Source: Pandoraea faecigallinarum
GTDB lineage: Bacteria > Pseudomonadota > Gammaproteobacteria > Burkholderiales > Burkholderiaceae
NCBI RefSeq assembly: GCF_001029105.3
Contig: NZ_CP011807.3
Location: forward strand, 3,348,001 to 3,412,000
DNA length: 64,000 bases
Direction: 5' to 3'
Position 1 is the first letter of the stretch. The number at the start of each line of letters is the position of its first letter. The position numbers and the translations under genes were made by a program. Below are positions 1 through 7,333 of the stretch, in pieces. Below the pieces are notes generated by a model, which saw only the letters and a program-made list of their open reading frames with translations, did not search any database and was not told the DNA's origin.

Positions 1-756
1 AGATCAAAGTGCGCTGCGCCAACGCATCCGGGACATCGCCTTAAGTCGCCCGCGGTTCGGCTACCGGCGAGTGTTGGTGATGCTGCATCGCGAGGGCTGG
101 GACGTGGGCAAGAAGCGCGTCTATCGGCTCTACAGCCTGGAGGGATTGCAGTTGCGGATGAAGGTCAAGCGCCGCAAACGCATCGCCCTGCTGCGAGGCA
201 AGCCGCCGGTGCCCACTGGGCCGAATCAGCACTGGAGCATGGACTTCGTTCATGATCAGATGCTTGATGGGCGCCGCTTTCGCATCCTGACCGTCATCGA
301 TCAATGGAGTCGCGAGAGTGTCTGTCTGGAGGCCAACTTTCGACAGACCGGCCGTGCGGTTGGCCAAGCACTGGATCGTTCTGCGCTCCTTCGTGGATGG
401 CCTGAATCCATCACCGTGGACAACGGCACAGAGTTCACCTCCCGCGCTCTAGACGACTGGGCATACCGGCGTGGGGTGAAACTCGACTACACACGCCCCG
501 GTAAGCCGACCGATAATGGACTGATCGAGTCTTTCAATGGTCGATTGCGTGATGAATTCCTTAACGTGCATGAATTCGTCACGCTATACGACCTCCGAGA
601 AAAAATGACGGCTTGGCAGCACGACTACAACCATCATCGTCCCCACAGCTCGCTCGGCCATCTGACCCCAAGCGAGTTCGTCCAAAAGTGGTCAGTACAA
701 CCCAAAGAGGCAGCCCCTCTCCAGTTTTAAACTGTCCAGTTTCCGAGGGCACTTCA
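1..756 (+). mobile_element. IS3-family element, 5' part outside window
   Basis: The window opens inside an IS3-family element. Its transposase OrfB ends at 730. The sequence just after it, read on the reverse strand from 756, begins TGAAGTGCCCTCGGAAAC, which has the TG start usual for IS3-family ends, so I place the right end near 756. This boundary is inferred from form only, because the other end is not in the window. The element abuts a second, oppositely oriented IS3 fragment. Confidence 0.6.
2..730 (+). CDS. IS3-family transposase OrfB (5' partial)
   Basis: This is the DDE transposase second frame of an IS3-family element, which catalyses cut-and-circle transposition. The reading frame is open from base 2, so the N-terminus lies outside the window and 242 codons are visible. 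An HTH_21-type segment (FGYRRVLVMLHREGW) is followed by an rve integrase core. The three acidic residues are seen in SMDFVHDQ, DNGTEF and ESFNGRLRDE, and the typical C-terminal RPHSSLGHLTPSEF motif is present. No disabling mutation is visible in the part shown. Its OrfA partner and frameshift site would lie to the left of the window. Confidence 0.85.
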   Translation, partial: DQSALRQRIRDIALSRPRFGYRRVLVMLHREGWDVGKKRVYRLYSLEGLQLRMKVKRRKRIALLRGKPPVPTGPNQHWSMDFVHDQMLDGRRFRILTVIDQWSRESVCLEANFRQTGRAVGQALDRSALLRGWPESITVDNGTEFTSRALDDWAYRRGVKLDYTRPGKPTDNGLIESFNGRLRDEFLNVHEFVTLYDLREKMTAWQHDYNHHRPHSSLGHLTPSEFVQKWSVQPKEAAPLQF

Positions 757-1245
757 GTGTCATCAACCTAACGGTGTCCGCGTGTCCTGTGTTACAGGGG
801 CAACTCCAAGTGGGCTCACCGGTTGACGGTTGATGCAATTGCCGGAATTGGTCCGGCGCCAGTTGCCCTAAAGCGCTATGTGGGCGCACCGAGTTGTAGT
901 CAGTGCGCCAGGCTTCGATTCGCTTGCGTGCATCGTCGAGACCGATGAACGCATGCTGGTTCAAACATTCTTCGCGCAGTCGGCCGTTAAAGCTTTCGAT
1001 GTGCGCGTTTTCCACTGGCTTGCCTGGACGAATGAACTGCAGCTTGACGCCATGTTCGTGCGCCCAGGCATCAAGCGCCTTGCTGACGAGCTCCGGTCCG
1101 TTATCCACGTGAATCAGATTGGGGCATCGCCCTCGTTGCCGCAATTGCTCGAGCACACGCGCCACGCGTACACCCGTTAGCGAGAAGTCGACCTCGATGT
1201 GCGGGCACTCGCGGTTCCAAGCGTCGATGATCGTCAACGGGATTA
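757..1245 (-). pseudogene. IS3-family OrfB fragment (C-terminal half)
   Basis: A reverse-strand reading frame carries the back half of a different IS3-family OrfB. It runs from about LTIIDAWNRECPHIEV through DNGPEL and HIESFNGRLREE to RPHSALGQLAPDQF. The first catalytic aspartate region and the HTH domain are missing. Sequence upstream of about 1240 is unrelated (from the tRNA flank), so the fragment was cut there. The frame reads through into the neighbouring IS3 element at its other end. It is a non-functional remnant, and the break positions are approximate. Confidence 0.75.
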
Positions 1246-1275
1246 CAGGGTCAACTCCAGGGTATCTCGTGACTT

Positions 1276-1316
1276 GGGGTATTTTGTACCCCCAAAGGTA
1301 CCCCCAATGTACCCCC
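1276..1316. repeat. GTACCCCC iterons and GGGGTA/TACCCC inverted repeat
   Basis: GTACCCCC occurs three times, at 1286-1293, 1298-1305 and 1309-1316, spaced 11-12 bp apart. An inverted repeat GGGGTA-5 bp-TACCCC spans 1276-1292. The cluster lies about 100 bp beyond the 3' end of the tRNA-Arg and near an integrase remnant, so it could be arm-type integrase sites. That role is inference. Confidence 0.45.
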
Positions 1317-1354
1317 GCTGTCGATGGGCAATCGCGGTTATCTATGGGCATAAA

Positions 1355-1386
1355 AAAACCGCGAAGCCTTGAACTGTCGCGGTTTT
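1355..1386 (-). terminator. Rho-independent terminator after tRNA-Arg
   Basis: The arms AAAACCGCGA (1355-1364) and TCGCGGTTTT (1377-1386) pair perfectly over 10 bp. On the reverse strand the stem is followed by a run of T (complement of the A tract at 1352-1358). It sits 33 bp downstream of the tRNA-Arg 3' end. Confidence 0.75.
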
Positions 1387-1419
1387 GTGGGCAATGCTGG
1401 GAATCGTTAGGCAGTAAGC

Positions 1420-1494
1420 TGGTCCCCCCGACAGGAATCGAACCTGTATCTAGCGCTTAGGAGGCACTCGTTCTATCCATTGAACTACAGGGAG
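1420..1494 (-). tRNA. tRNA-Arg (anticodon CCU)
   Basis: A complete cloverleaf can be folded on the reverse strand. The acceptor strands are CTCCCTG and CGGGGGG. The D stem is GTTC/GAAC, the anticodon loop CTCCTAA has CCT as anticodon, and the T arm is ACAGG-TTCGATT-CCTGT. The discriminator is A and CCA is encoded. The acceptor stem holds two U-G wobble pairs (positions 2:71 and 6:67), which is unusual. A tRNA gene next to an integrase remnant is the classic setting of an integration site. Confidence 0.9.
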
Positions 1495-1665
1495 AGGCTG
1501 GATTCTATCCATTAGTGCGATGTCCTTTGAAATCAAAGGCATCGCCTTATACCACGGGGCTTTCCGGGATGTTGTGATACCCCTAATGTATCACTCCAGA
1601 TCACTCCGCAACCTGCTGTTTCACGTCGCCATTGCTGCACTTTTGCTACAGCAAGGAGGGCGATA

Positions 1666-1914
1666 GTGGCATCGATTGTGCAGGTAGGAACGCGTTGGCG
1701 CGCTCAAATCCGACGCGAGGGCAAGAGTATAGCAAAAACATTTCGCACTAAGGCGCAGGCGACTACATGGGCACGCGAAATTGAGGTAGCAGTTGATGAG
1801 GGGAGGAATCTCGACAGGGTGTCGATGAAGACGCTAGTGTCTGCCGTCATTACGCACTATCGGAAGTTGCGAGAGGAGTCCGGGCGGGCCGTTCGGGCGA
1901 AGTCCACCGAGTGA
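1666..1914 (+). pseudogene. Tyrosine integrase, N-terminal fragment
   Basis: The fragment starts at a GTG with a strong ribosome-binding site, AAGGAGG at 1653-1659. The 82 codons (MASIVQVGTRWRAQIRREGK, then IAKTFRTKAQATTWAREIE) match the Arm DNA-binding N-terminus of phage/island tyrosine recombinases. The catalytic R-H-R-H-Y domain is absent. The reading frame is cut after ...RAKSTE, where the end of an IS3-family element begins at 1912, and the stop codon TGA belongs to that IS end. The region 1495-1665 before it has no gene I can support. Confidence 0.8.
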
Positions 1915-1966
1915 TCCGCTTGGGTTTTCTGTGCCAAATCCGGAGCGAGTTTTTCGGCGTATCGGG

Positions 1967-2124
1967 TCAAGTCGGCCCGGGTAAAAACACCAATTGTCGG
2001 GCGAATTCGGCCGGCGCCAGCTCTTTGAGAGCTGAGTGAGGCCGACTCTCGTTGTAGTCCCCGCGCCATGCCTCGATAGTCGCTTTCGCTTCGCCCAGCG
2101 TCTCGAACCAATGCAAGTTCAAAC
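1967..2124 (-). pseudogene. IS3 OrfB C-terminal piece, split off by IS66
   Basis: Reverse-strand reading gives ...LNLHWFETLGEAKATIEAW, GDYNESRPHSALKELAPAEFARQLVF, then a stop at 1967. It is the C-terminal 50 or so residues of the OrfB whose N-terminal part lies at 4724-5416. The two halves join in frame if IS66 and one copy of GTTCAAAC are removed. Alone it cannot be functional. Confidence 0.85.
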
Positions 2125-2207
2125 GTAAGCGCGAATTTCTCCGCACGTAGTATTTAGCAGACGGTCCGGGCAAGCTGTGTCCGCAGAAATAATTGTGGAC
2201 ACAGCCC

Positions 2208-2684
2208 ATGACAGATCTCAATTCAGACCTCACCCTGACCGTCACCTGCGTCGGTCGCAACGGCAAGCGGCGCTACGATGCGGAGTCGAAGCGGCGCCTG
2301 ATCGAAGCCAGCCTGCAACGCGGCGTGTCGGTGGCGGGGCTGGCACTCAAGGCCGGCGTGAACGCGAACCAGCTGCGGCGATGGATCCGGCTGTATCAGG
2401 AACGTGGCGGGCGGGTCGGCCTGTCAGGCCAGCGAATCGCGCCGGTGCCGACCACCCCATCAAGCTTTATCCCCGTCGTCGAGATCCCCCACGGCTTAGC
2501 GCCGGCCAACGTACCTGCTTCAGCATCGACACCCCTGTCGCCGTGCACGCCGATGCGCGCACAGTTGACCGTCGAGATGCCCAACGGGGTCACACTGCGT
2601 CTGGACTGCACCGAACACGATGGGCCGCTGTTGTCGGCCATGATTGAGAGCCTGGGGCGTTGCGATGTTCGAGCTCGACGCTAA
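2208..2684 (+). CDS. tnpA: IS66 accessory protein TnpA
   Basis: This is the first of three IS66 proteins, needed for transposition and thought to bind DNA. From ATG at 2208 it has 158 residues. The N-terminal third contains an HTH region (RYDAESKRRLIEASLQRGVS, then VAGLALKAGVNANQLRRWIRLYQ) like the IS3/IS66 orphan-type transposase helix-turn-helix. The C-terminal half has a proline/serine-rich linker and the conserved VEMPNGVTLRLD segment. An upstream TTG at 2193 is possible, but the ATG fits the family better. Its 3' end overlaps tnpB by 20 bp, consistent with translational coupling. Confidence 0.88.
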   Translation: MTDLNSDLTLTVTCVGRNGKRRYDAESKRRLIEASLQRGVSVAGLALKAGVNANQLRRWIRLYQERGGRVGLSGQRIAPVPTTPSSFIPVVEIPHGLAPANVPASASTPLSPCTPMRAQLTVEMPNGVTLRLDCTEHDGPLLSAMIESLGRCDVRARR

Positions 2685-3015
2685 GCTTACGGTCTACCTT
2701 CATCGTGATGCCATTGACTTCCGAAAGTCAATCAACGGCCTAGCGGGCCTGGTCGAGGCAGACGGGATGGACCCGTTTGGCTCGGCGCTCTACGCGTTCA
2801 GCAATCGGCGCCGGGATCGCATCAAGCTACTCGGCTGGGGTGGCAATGGTTTCTGGCTGTTGATGAAGCGGCTCGAAGAAGACCGTTTCGTCTGGCCGCG
2901 CCGACCGCAGGCTGTCATGGAGCTCACCACCGAGCAACTGCACTGGCTACTTGAAGGGATTGATATCGAAGCGGTACGCCGGCACCCTGCACGGCAGTAT
3001 CGACACGCGGGTTGA
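2665..3015 (+). CDS. tnpB: IS66 Orf2 family protein TnpB
   Basis: A 116-residue protein with the IS66 Orf2 signature: IDFRKSINGLAGLVE, then FSNRRRDRIKLLGWGGNGFW, KRLEEDRFVWPR and LEGID. It is required along with TnpA and TnpC for transposition of IS66 elements; its biochemical role is not settled. It starts inside the tnpA 3' end and is followed after 68 bp by tnpC. The length is normal for the family and no lesion is seen. Confidence 0.92.
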   Translation: MFELDAKLTVYLHRDAIDFRKSINGLAGLVEADGMDPFGSALYAFSNRRRDRIKLLGWGGNGFWLLMKRLEEDRFVWPRRPQAVMELTTEQLHWLLEGIDIEAVRRHPARQYRHAG

Positions 3016-3083
3016 GGCGGATGCCTCGTCTGTTACAAATTCGGTAAACCCATGGGCGCTGGCATTTCGCTATCGTGAGCGTC

Positions 3084-4691
3084 ATGTCAGCCCAAGACGC
3101 TACCGCCGATCTGCCGCCCGAAGTATTGGCCTATATCCGCCAGCTCGAAGCGAACAACCGCGAACTAAAGGCGAGCAACCAGCAGTTGGCCCAACGCGTC
3201 GAACAGCTCGAGGAGTTGTTCCGCCTCGCACAGCTCAAGCGCTTTGCCCCCAGCAGCGAGAAGCTCAAGGATCGCGTGTTCGATGAAGCGGAACAGGCGG
3301 CAGTCGCCGAGCCCGTCGAGGATGGTCCGGACGGCGTATTCGCGTTGCCCGATACCGCGCTACCGGCCAGCGACGCACCCCGCCCTGGCAAACGAGGCCG
3401 CAAGGCTCTGCCGGCCGACCTGCCGCGCACGCGCATCGAATACGATCTGCCGGATGACCAGAAGGTTTGCCCGTGCTGCCAACATGCGCTACATCGGATG
3501 GGCGAACAGACCTGCGAGCAACTGCATATCGAGGTCAAGGCTTCGGTATTGCAGCATGTGCGCTTCAAGTATGCATGTCGCCATTGCGAGCGGCACGCCG
3601 AGCAGACGCCCATCGTGATTGCGCCCATGCCGGCGCAACCGCTGCCGGGCAGCAACGCGAGTCCGGCGATGATCGCCACGGTAATGACAGCCAAGTACGC
3701 GGACGGCACGCCGCTGTACCGCATGACCGAGGCACTGGGCCGCTCGAACATCGAGATCAGCCGCGGCACGCTCGCTCACTGGGTCATCCGCCCCGCCGAA
3801 CTGCATCTGTCCCGGCTGTACGACACCTTACGCGGCACACTGCTCTCGCAATCGCTGATCCATGGCGACGAGACCACCGTGCAGGTGCTCAAGGAGGCGG
3901 GCAAGAACGCGCAGAGCCAGTCCTACATGTGGGTCTACCGCAGCGCCGAAACCTGCGCCGAGCCGGTGGTGCTGTTCGAGTATCAGCCTGGGCGAGGCCA
4001 GCAGTATCCGCAAGCCTTCCTGAAGGGCTATGCCGGCACGCTGATGACCGATGGTTATAGCGCATGGCGCACGCTCGGCAGCGTGACGCAGCTCGGTTGC
4101 ATGGCCCATGCGCGCCGGGCGTTCGACGAGGCGTACAAGGCGCACAAGAAACCGGACGGTCGTGCGCGCCAAGCGCTGGAATTCTTTAAATCGCTGTACC
4201 AGGTCGAAACGCTCGCGCGTGGCGTGCTACCTGAGGGAGAAACCCGGACGGGCTATACGTACCGATTGCGCCAGGCACACAGTGTGCCGTTGCTCGATGC
4301 ATTCGGCGTCTGGCTCGATGAACAGGCTCCGCAAGTTCTGCCGGAAAGTCTGACCGGCAAGGCGATCAGCTATGCGCGGAACCAATGGGATTATCTGCGA
4401 CGCTATGTCGAGGACGGTGACGCGCCGATTGACAACAACGTGATCGAGCGGGATATCCGGCCGTTTACCACGGGACGCAAGGCCTGGCTGTTCAGCGATA
4501 CCGTCGCCGGAGCCAAGGCCAGCGCGATCGTCTACAGCTTGATGCTGACGTGTCGTGCCTGCGGTGTCGAGCCGTATGCGTATCTGCTACATGTGCTCAC
4601 CGAGCTGCCGCAGCGCGCGACCAATGCCGATATCAGCGATCTCTTGCCGTTCAACTTCGCCAAGTCGCATGGCGCTTCCGCTTCGGTCTGA
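3084..4691 (+). CDS. tnpC: IS66-family transposase TnpC
   Basis: This is the DDE transposase of the IS66 element, 535 residues from ATG 3084 (a GTG at 3075 is an alternative). An N-terminal coiled-coil/leucine-zipper segment (LEANNRELKASNQQLAQRVE) is followed by a zinc-binding CPCC motif near residue 130. The central DDE domain shows candidate acidic residues in HGDETTVQ, MTDGYSAW and NNVIERDIRPF. The C-terminal IS66 tail contains YSLMLTCRACGVEPYAYL. Length and motifs are intact, so the protein is probably functional. Confidence 0.93.
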   Translation: MSAQDATADLPPEVLAYIRQLEANNRELKASNQQLAQRVEQLEELFRLAQLKRFAPSSEKLKDRVFDEAEQAAVAEPVEDGPDGVFALPDTALPASDAPRPGKRGRKALPADLPRTRIEYDLPDDQKVCPCCQHALHRMGEQTCEQLHIEVKASVLQHVRFKYACRHCERHAEQTPIVIAPMPAQPLPGSNASPAMIATVMTAKYADGTPLYRMTEALGRSNIEISRGTLAHWVIRPAELHLSRLYDTLRGTLLSQSLIHGDETTVQVLKEAGKNAQSQSYMWVYRSAETCAEPVVLFEYQPGRGQQYPQAFLKGYAGTLMTDGYSAWRTLGSVTQLGCMAHARRAFDEAYKAHKKPDGRARQALEFFKSLYQVETLARGVLPEGETRTGYTYRLRQAHSVPLLDAFGVWLDEQAPQVLPESLTGKAISYARNQWDYLRRYVEDGDAPIDNNVIERDIRPFTTGRKAWLFSDTVAGAKASAIVYSLMLTCRACGVEPYAYLLHVLTELPQRATNADISDLLPFNFAKSHGASASV

Positions 4692-4723
4692 TCACTCGGC
4701 GGTGTGGGTTAATTCGCGCTTAC

Positions 4724-5416
4724 GTTCAAACACTCATCACGGAATGATCCGTTAAATGTCTCAATGTGGCAATTGTCCGTGGGCTTTCCTGGGCGACTGA
4801 AATCGATTTTCGACTTGTTGTGATATGCCCACATGTCAAGCAATCGCCCGGAAAACTCACTGCCGTTGTCTACGAAAATATGCCGAGGAGCACCGCGTCT
4901 GGCCGCGATACGATTGAGCGCCGACACCACATGTTCTCCCCTCAACCGTTGACCAACTTCGATGGCCAGAGCTTCTTTCGTGAATACATCGACAATTGTC
5001 AGCGCGCGAAACTTCGAGCCATCTGCGAGTTGATCGGCGACGAAATCCATACTCCAGGCATCATTCGGTTTGCGCGGCATGATTTTCTGCACGCGCGTGA
5101 CGACCGTCTTGCGGCGCTTGGGAAGTTTCGATCGTAATTGCAATTGCTCTTCGCAATACAGCCGATATGCTTGATCCCTGCCCAACTGCCAGCCTTCACG
5201 CCGCAGCAGTACATGCACGCGCCGATAGCCATAGCGCACCCGCGTATAGGCAATTTCGCGCATGCGGGCACGAAGCTCGGCGCGAGGATCTTTCACGCTT
5301 TGGTAGTACTGCGTGCTGCGAGGTTGCTTCACCAAACGACAGGCCCGCCTCATTGTCAATCCATAGTGGCTTATCACGTAATCCACCACGTCTTTCCTCA
5401 GCGCGGGCCGGGCCAC
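4724..5416 (-). pseudogene. IS3 OrfB N-terminal part, interrupted by IS66
   Basis: Reading on the reverse strand gives KKVARPALRKDVVDYVISHY, then a transposase HTH_21 segment (YGYRRVHVLLRREGW). The DDE core follows, with DFVADQ, DNGSEF and HIETFNGSFRDE, and ends at ...ECLN where IS66 enters. Translation would normally start from orfA by a -1 frameshift at the A6G run (5416-5422), shared with the orfA frame. The separated C-terminus is at 1967-2124. It would be repaired by precise loss of IS66. Confidence 0.85.
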
Positions 5417-5676
5417 TTTTTTGAAGCAACATCCTGCAGAATGGCCTTGTCCAGGCTTAGCTCGGCCACTAGCTTCTTGAGCCGTGCGTTCTCGTCTTGC
5501 AACTGTTTGAGCTCACGTACCTGATCTGACTGCATACCGGCGTATTGCTTCTTCCAGCGATAAAACGTCTGCTCCGAAATACCGACGTGACGGATGAGAT
5601 CGGCCACCGGCATACCCAACTCGGCCTGCTTCAGTACCGCCACGATCTGCTCGACTGAAAAGCGCTTACGTTTCAT
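5398..5676 (-). CDS. IS3-family transposase OrfA
   Basis: A 92-residue protein with an HTH_Tnp_1 domain (KRKRFSVEQIVAVLKQAELG, MPVADLIRHVGISEQTFYRWKKQY). A leucine-zipper tail follows (VRELKQLQDENARLKKLVAELSLDKAIL), used for oligomerisation with OrfAB. A slippery A AAA AAG sequence lies at 5416-5422, and shifting -1 there gives FKKVARPALR of OrfB. This is the standard IS3 programmed frameshift. OrfA itself is intact, but no complete OrfAB can be made because IS66 splits orfB. Confidence 0.88.
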   Translation of the reverse strand: MKRKRFSVEQIVAVLKQAELGMPVADLIRHVGISEQTFYRWKKQYAGMQSDQVRELKQLQDENARLKKLVAELSLDKAILQDVASKKWPGPR

Positions 5677-5757
5677 AGCAAACTCCTCCTTTTTCCAAGG
5701 GGAAAGTTTGCCGAAAAACTAACGTCCTAGGTGGTCCAGTTTTCTCATTGCAGATCA

Positions 5758-5991
5758 CGCTGCAACGCCGTGAATCCTCGGTCCAGTACGCCGTGGCGAG
5801 ACCAGCGGTTCATGCGCGTGTAGATCGTGTGCCAGCGGCCCAAACGGGGCGGCAGACCACGCCATTTACTCCCCGTGCTCGGCAACATAGGGGATCGCAT
5901 TGAGCACTTGCAGGTTCGACAGGCTCACGTTGCCCCGCTGTCGCGGCAGGCAATGTTCGATCTGTTTGAATTGGGCTTCGGAGATTTCCAT
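5758..5991 (-). pseudogene. IS5-family transposase N-terminal fragment, frameshifted
   Basis: Reverse-strand translation from ATG 5991 gives MEISEAQFKQIEHCLPRQRG, NVSLSNLQVLNAI and so on. It then meets a stop in EHGE*, and the homology continues in another frame as KWRGLPPRLGRWHTIYTRMN, RWSRHGVLDRGF. This is the N-terminal region of IS5-type transposases (DUF4096 part). A frameshift near 5870 and truncation by the IS3 end at 5757 leave it dead. It lies directly behind the galE stop codon. Confidence 0.78.
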
Positions 5992-6032
5992 CTCCGAAGC
6001 ATGACCTTAAATCAGTGTAGTGTGAACACGAC

Positions 6033-7052
6033 CTAGGCGTAGCCCGACGGATTGTTGACCTGCCAACGCCAGTGATCGAGGCACATGCGTTCGATGCCGT
6101 GTTTGGCTTTCCAGCCCAGGAGCGCCTGTGCGAGCGACGTCGACGCATAACAGCACGCGACGTCGCCTGCACGCCGGGGCATGAATTCGTGCGGCACGCG
6201 TTGTCCGCAGCTGGCCTCGAACGCCTGGATGAGCTGGAGGACGGAATAGCCGCGGCCGGTCCCGAGATTCACCGTGAAACCATGGTCCAGGCGTCGCAGC
6301 GCGTCGAGCGCGCTTACATGCCCTTCGGCAAGGTCCATCACGTGGACATAGTCGCGCACACCCGTACCGTCCACCGTGTCCCAGTCGTTGCCGAACACCT
6401 TTAACGTCGGCTGGTGGCCCAGCGCGACACGGGTTACGACCGGCATCAGGTTATTGGGTATGCCGAGCGGGTCTTCGCCAATCCGTCCGCTCTCGTGCGC
6501 GCCGACCGGATTGAAGTACCGCAGCATGGCGATGCGCCACGCGGGATCTGCGTTGGCCGTATCCCGAAGTATGGTCTCCGCGATGAGCTTGGTTTGCCCA
6601 TACGGGCTTGCCGCCGAGAGCGCGCACGACTCGTCGATCGGCATTTTCTCGGGATTTCCGTACACCGCGGCCGAAGAACTGAACACCAGATCGCGCACGC
6701 CATGCCTTTGCATGGCCTCCACCAGCGTCAGCACGGAACCGACGTTGTTGCAGTAGTACTCGATGGGCTTGCTGACCGATTCGCCCACAGATTTGAGCGC
6801 GGCGAAGTGGATGACGCACGTGACGTCGAAGTCCGTAAACACCCGGTCCAGCACACTCTTCGAGCACACGTCCCCTTCAATGAACACCGGCGCGCGCCCG
6901 CAGATCTCGGCAATGCGTTCCACGACAATCTTTCGGCTGTTGACCAGGTTGTCCACGATGAGCACGTCGTAGCCACGGTCGAGCAACGCCACGCACGTAT
7001 GAGAGCCGATATAACCGGCCCCTCCTGTCACGAGAACTGTCTCACGACGCAT
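6033..7052 (-). CDS. galE: UDP-glucose 4-epimerase
   Basis: GalE interconverts UDP-glucose and UDP-galactose in the cytoplasm, using bound NAD. It serves the Leloir pathway and supply of sugars for surface polysaccharides. The 339-residue length is normal. The N-terminal Rossmann motif TGGAGYIG is near residue 10, the catalytic serine/threonine region is FSSSAAVYG, and the YGQTK motif holds the catalytic tyrosine and lysine. The start at 7052 was chosen because MRRETVLVTGG is the family N-terminus and AGAGG lies a few bases upstream. It is intact although surrounded by IS debris, and its 3' end meets an IS5 remnant within about 40 bp. Confidence 0.95.
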   Translation of the reverse strand: MRRETVLVTGGAGYIGSHTCVALLDRGYDVLIVDNLVNSRKIVVERIAEICGRAPVFIEGDVCSKSVLDRVFTDFDVTCVIHFAALKSVGESVSKPIEYYCNNVGSVLTLVEAMQRHGVRDLVFSSSAAVYGNPEKMPIDESCALSAASPYGQTKLIAETILRDTANADPAWRIAMLRYFNPVGAHESGRIGEDPLGIPNNLMPVVTRVALGHQPTLKVFGNDWDTVDGTGVRDYVHVMDLAEGHVSALDALRRLDHGFTVNLGTGRGYSVLQLIQAFEASCGQRVPHEFMPRRAGDVACCYASTSLAQALLGWKAKHGIERMCLDHWRWQVNNPSGYA

Positions 7053-7333
7053 TGTTGCAATCCTCTTAATTCCCTTCAATCCGGCATCATAAGTGGGCTC
7101 CCTGCAACAAAGCAACCGTGCCGCGCGTCGTGCAGGCGCATTCCGGCGAAAGCCGGACCGGTGCGCGCCGCGCTGCCAATTTGCACGTCTTTGCAGTTTT
7201 CTCCTGCCATCGTCCCCGAATCGCCCAGTACGGCCTTGCATAAACGCCTTGGTACGACTCTTGCGCCGCCATTGAGTCCATTGGTTTACCCCGCCCCGCG
7301 CGTCCAACGCTACGCCCGCTGATCCAGAAGGTC

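Larger units (their letters stand above)
2125..4723 (+). mobile_element. IS66-family insertion sequence (complete)
   Basis: The terminal inverted repeats are GTAAGCGCGAATT at 2125-2137 and its complement at 4711-4723. An 8-bp direct duplication GTTCAAAC flanks the element at 2117-2124 and 4724-4731, the length expected for IS66. The element is 2,599 bp and carries tnpA, tnpB and tnpC in the usual order. All three frames are open, so it may be active. The insertion target is orfB of an IS3-family element. Confidence 0.95.
1912..5757 (-). mobile_element. IS3-family element interrupted by IS66
   Basis: Both ends begin TGATC(C/T)GC when read inward, from 1912 on the forward strand and from 5757 on the reverse strand. 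Both share AGTTTTTCGGC about 37 bp inside, which supports terminal inverted repeats. The transposase genes (orfA, orfB) run on the reverse strand. Removing the 2,599-bp IS66 and one 8-bp duplication leaves about 1.24 kb, the normal IS3 size. No matching target duplication flanks the ends (CGAG left, CGCT right), so the element probably took part in a deletion or recombination. It separates an integrase fragment from an IS5 fragment. Confidence 0.75.

Noticed and set aside
6414..7322. Long forward open frame opposite galE (302 codons)
   Set aside because: It is the antisense shadow of galE in a GC-rich genome; no family, no ribosome-binding site, and galE is plainly the real gene.
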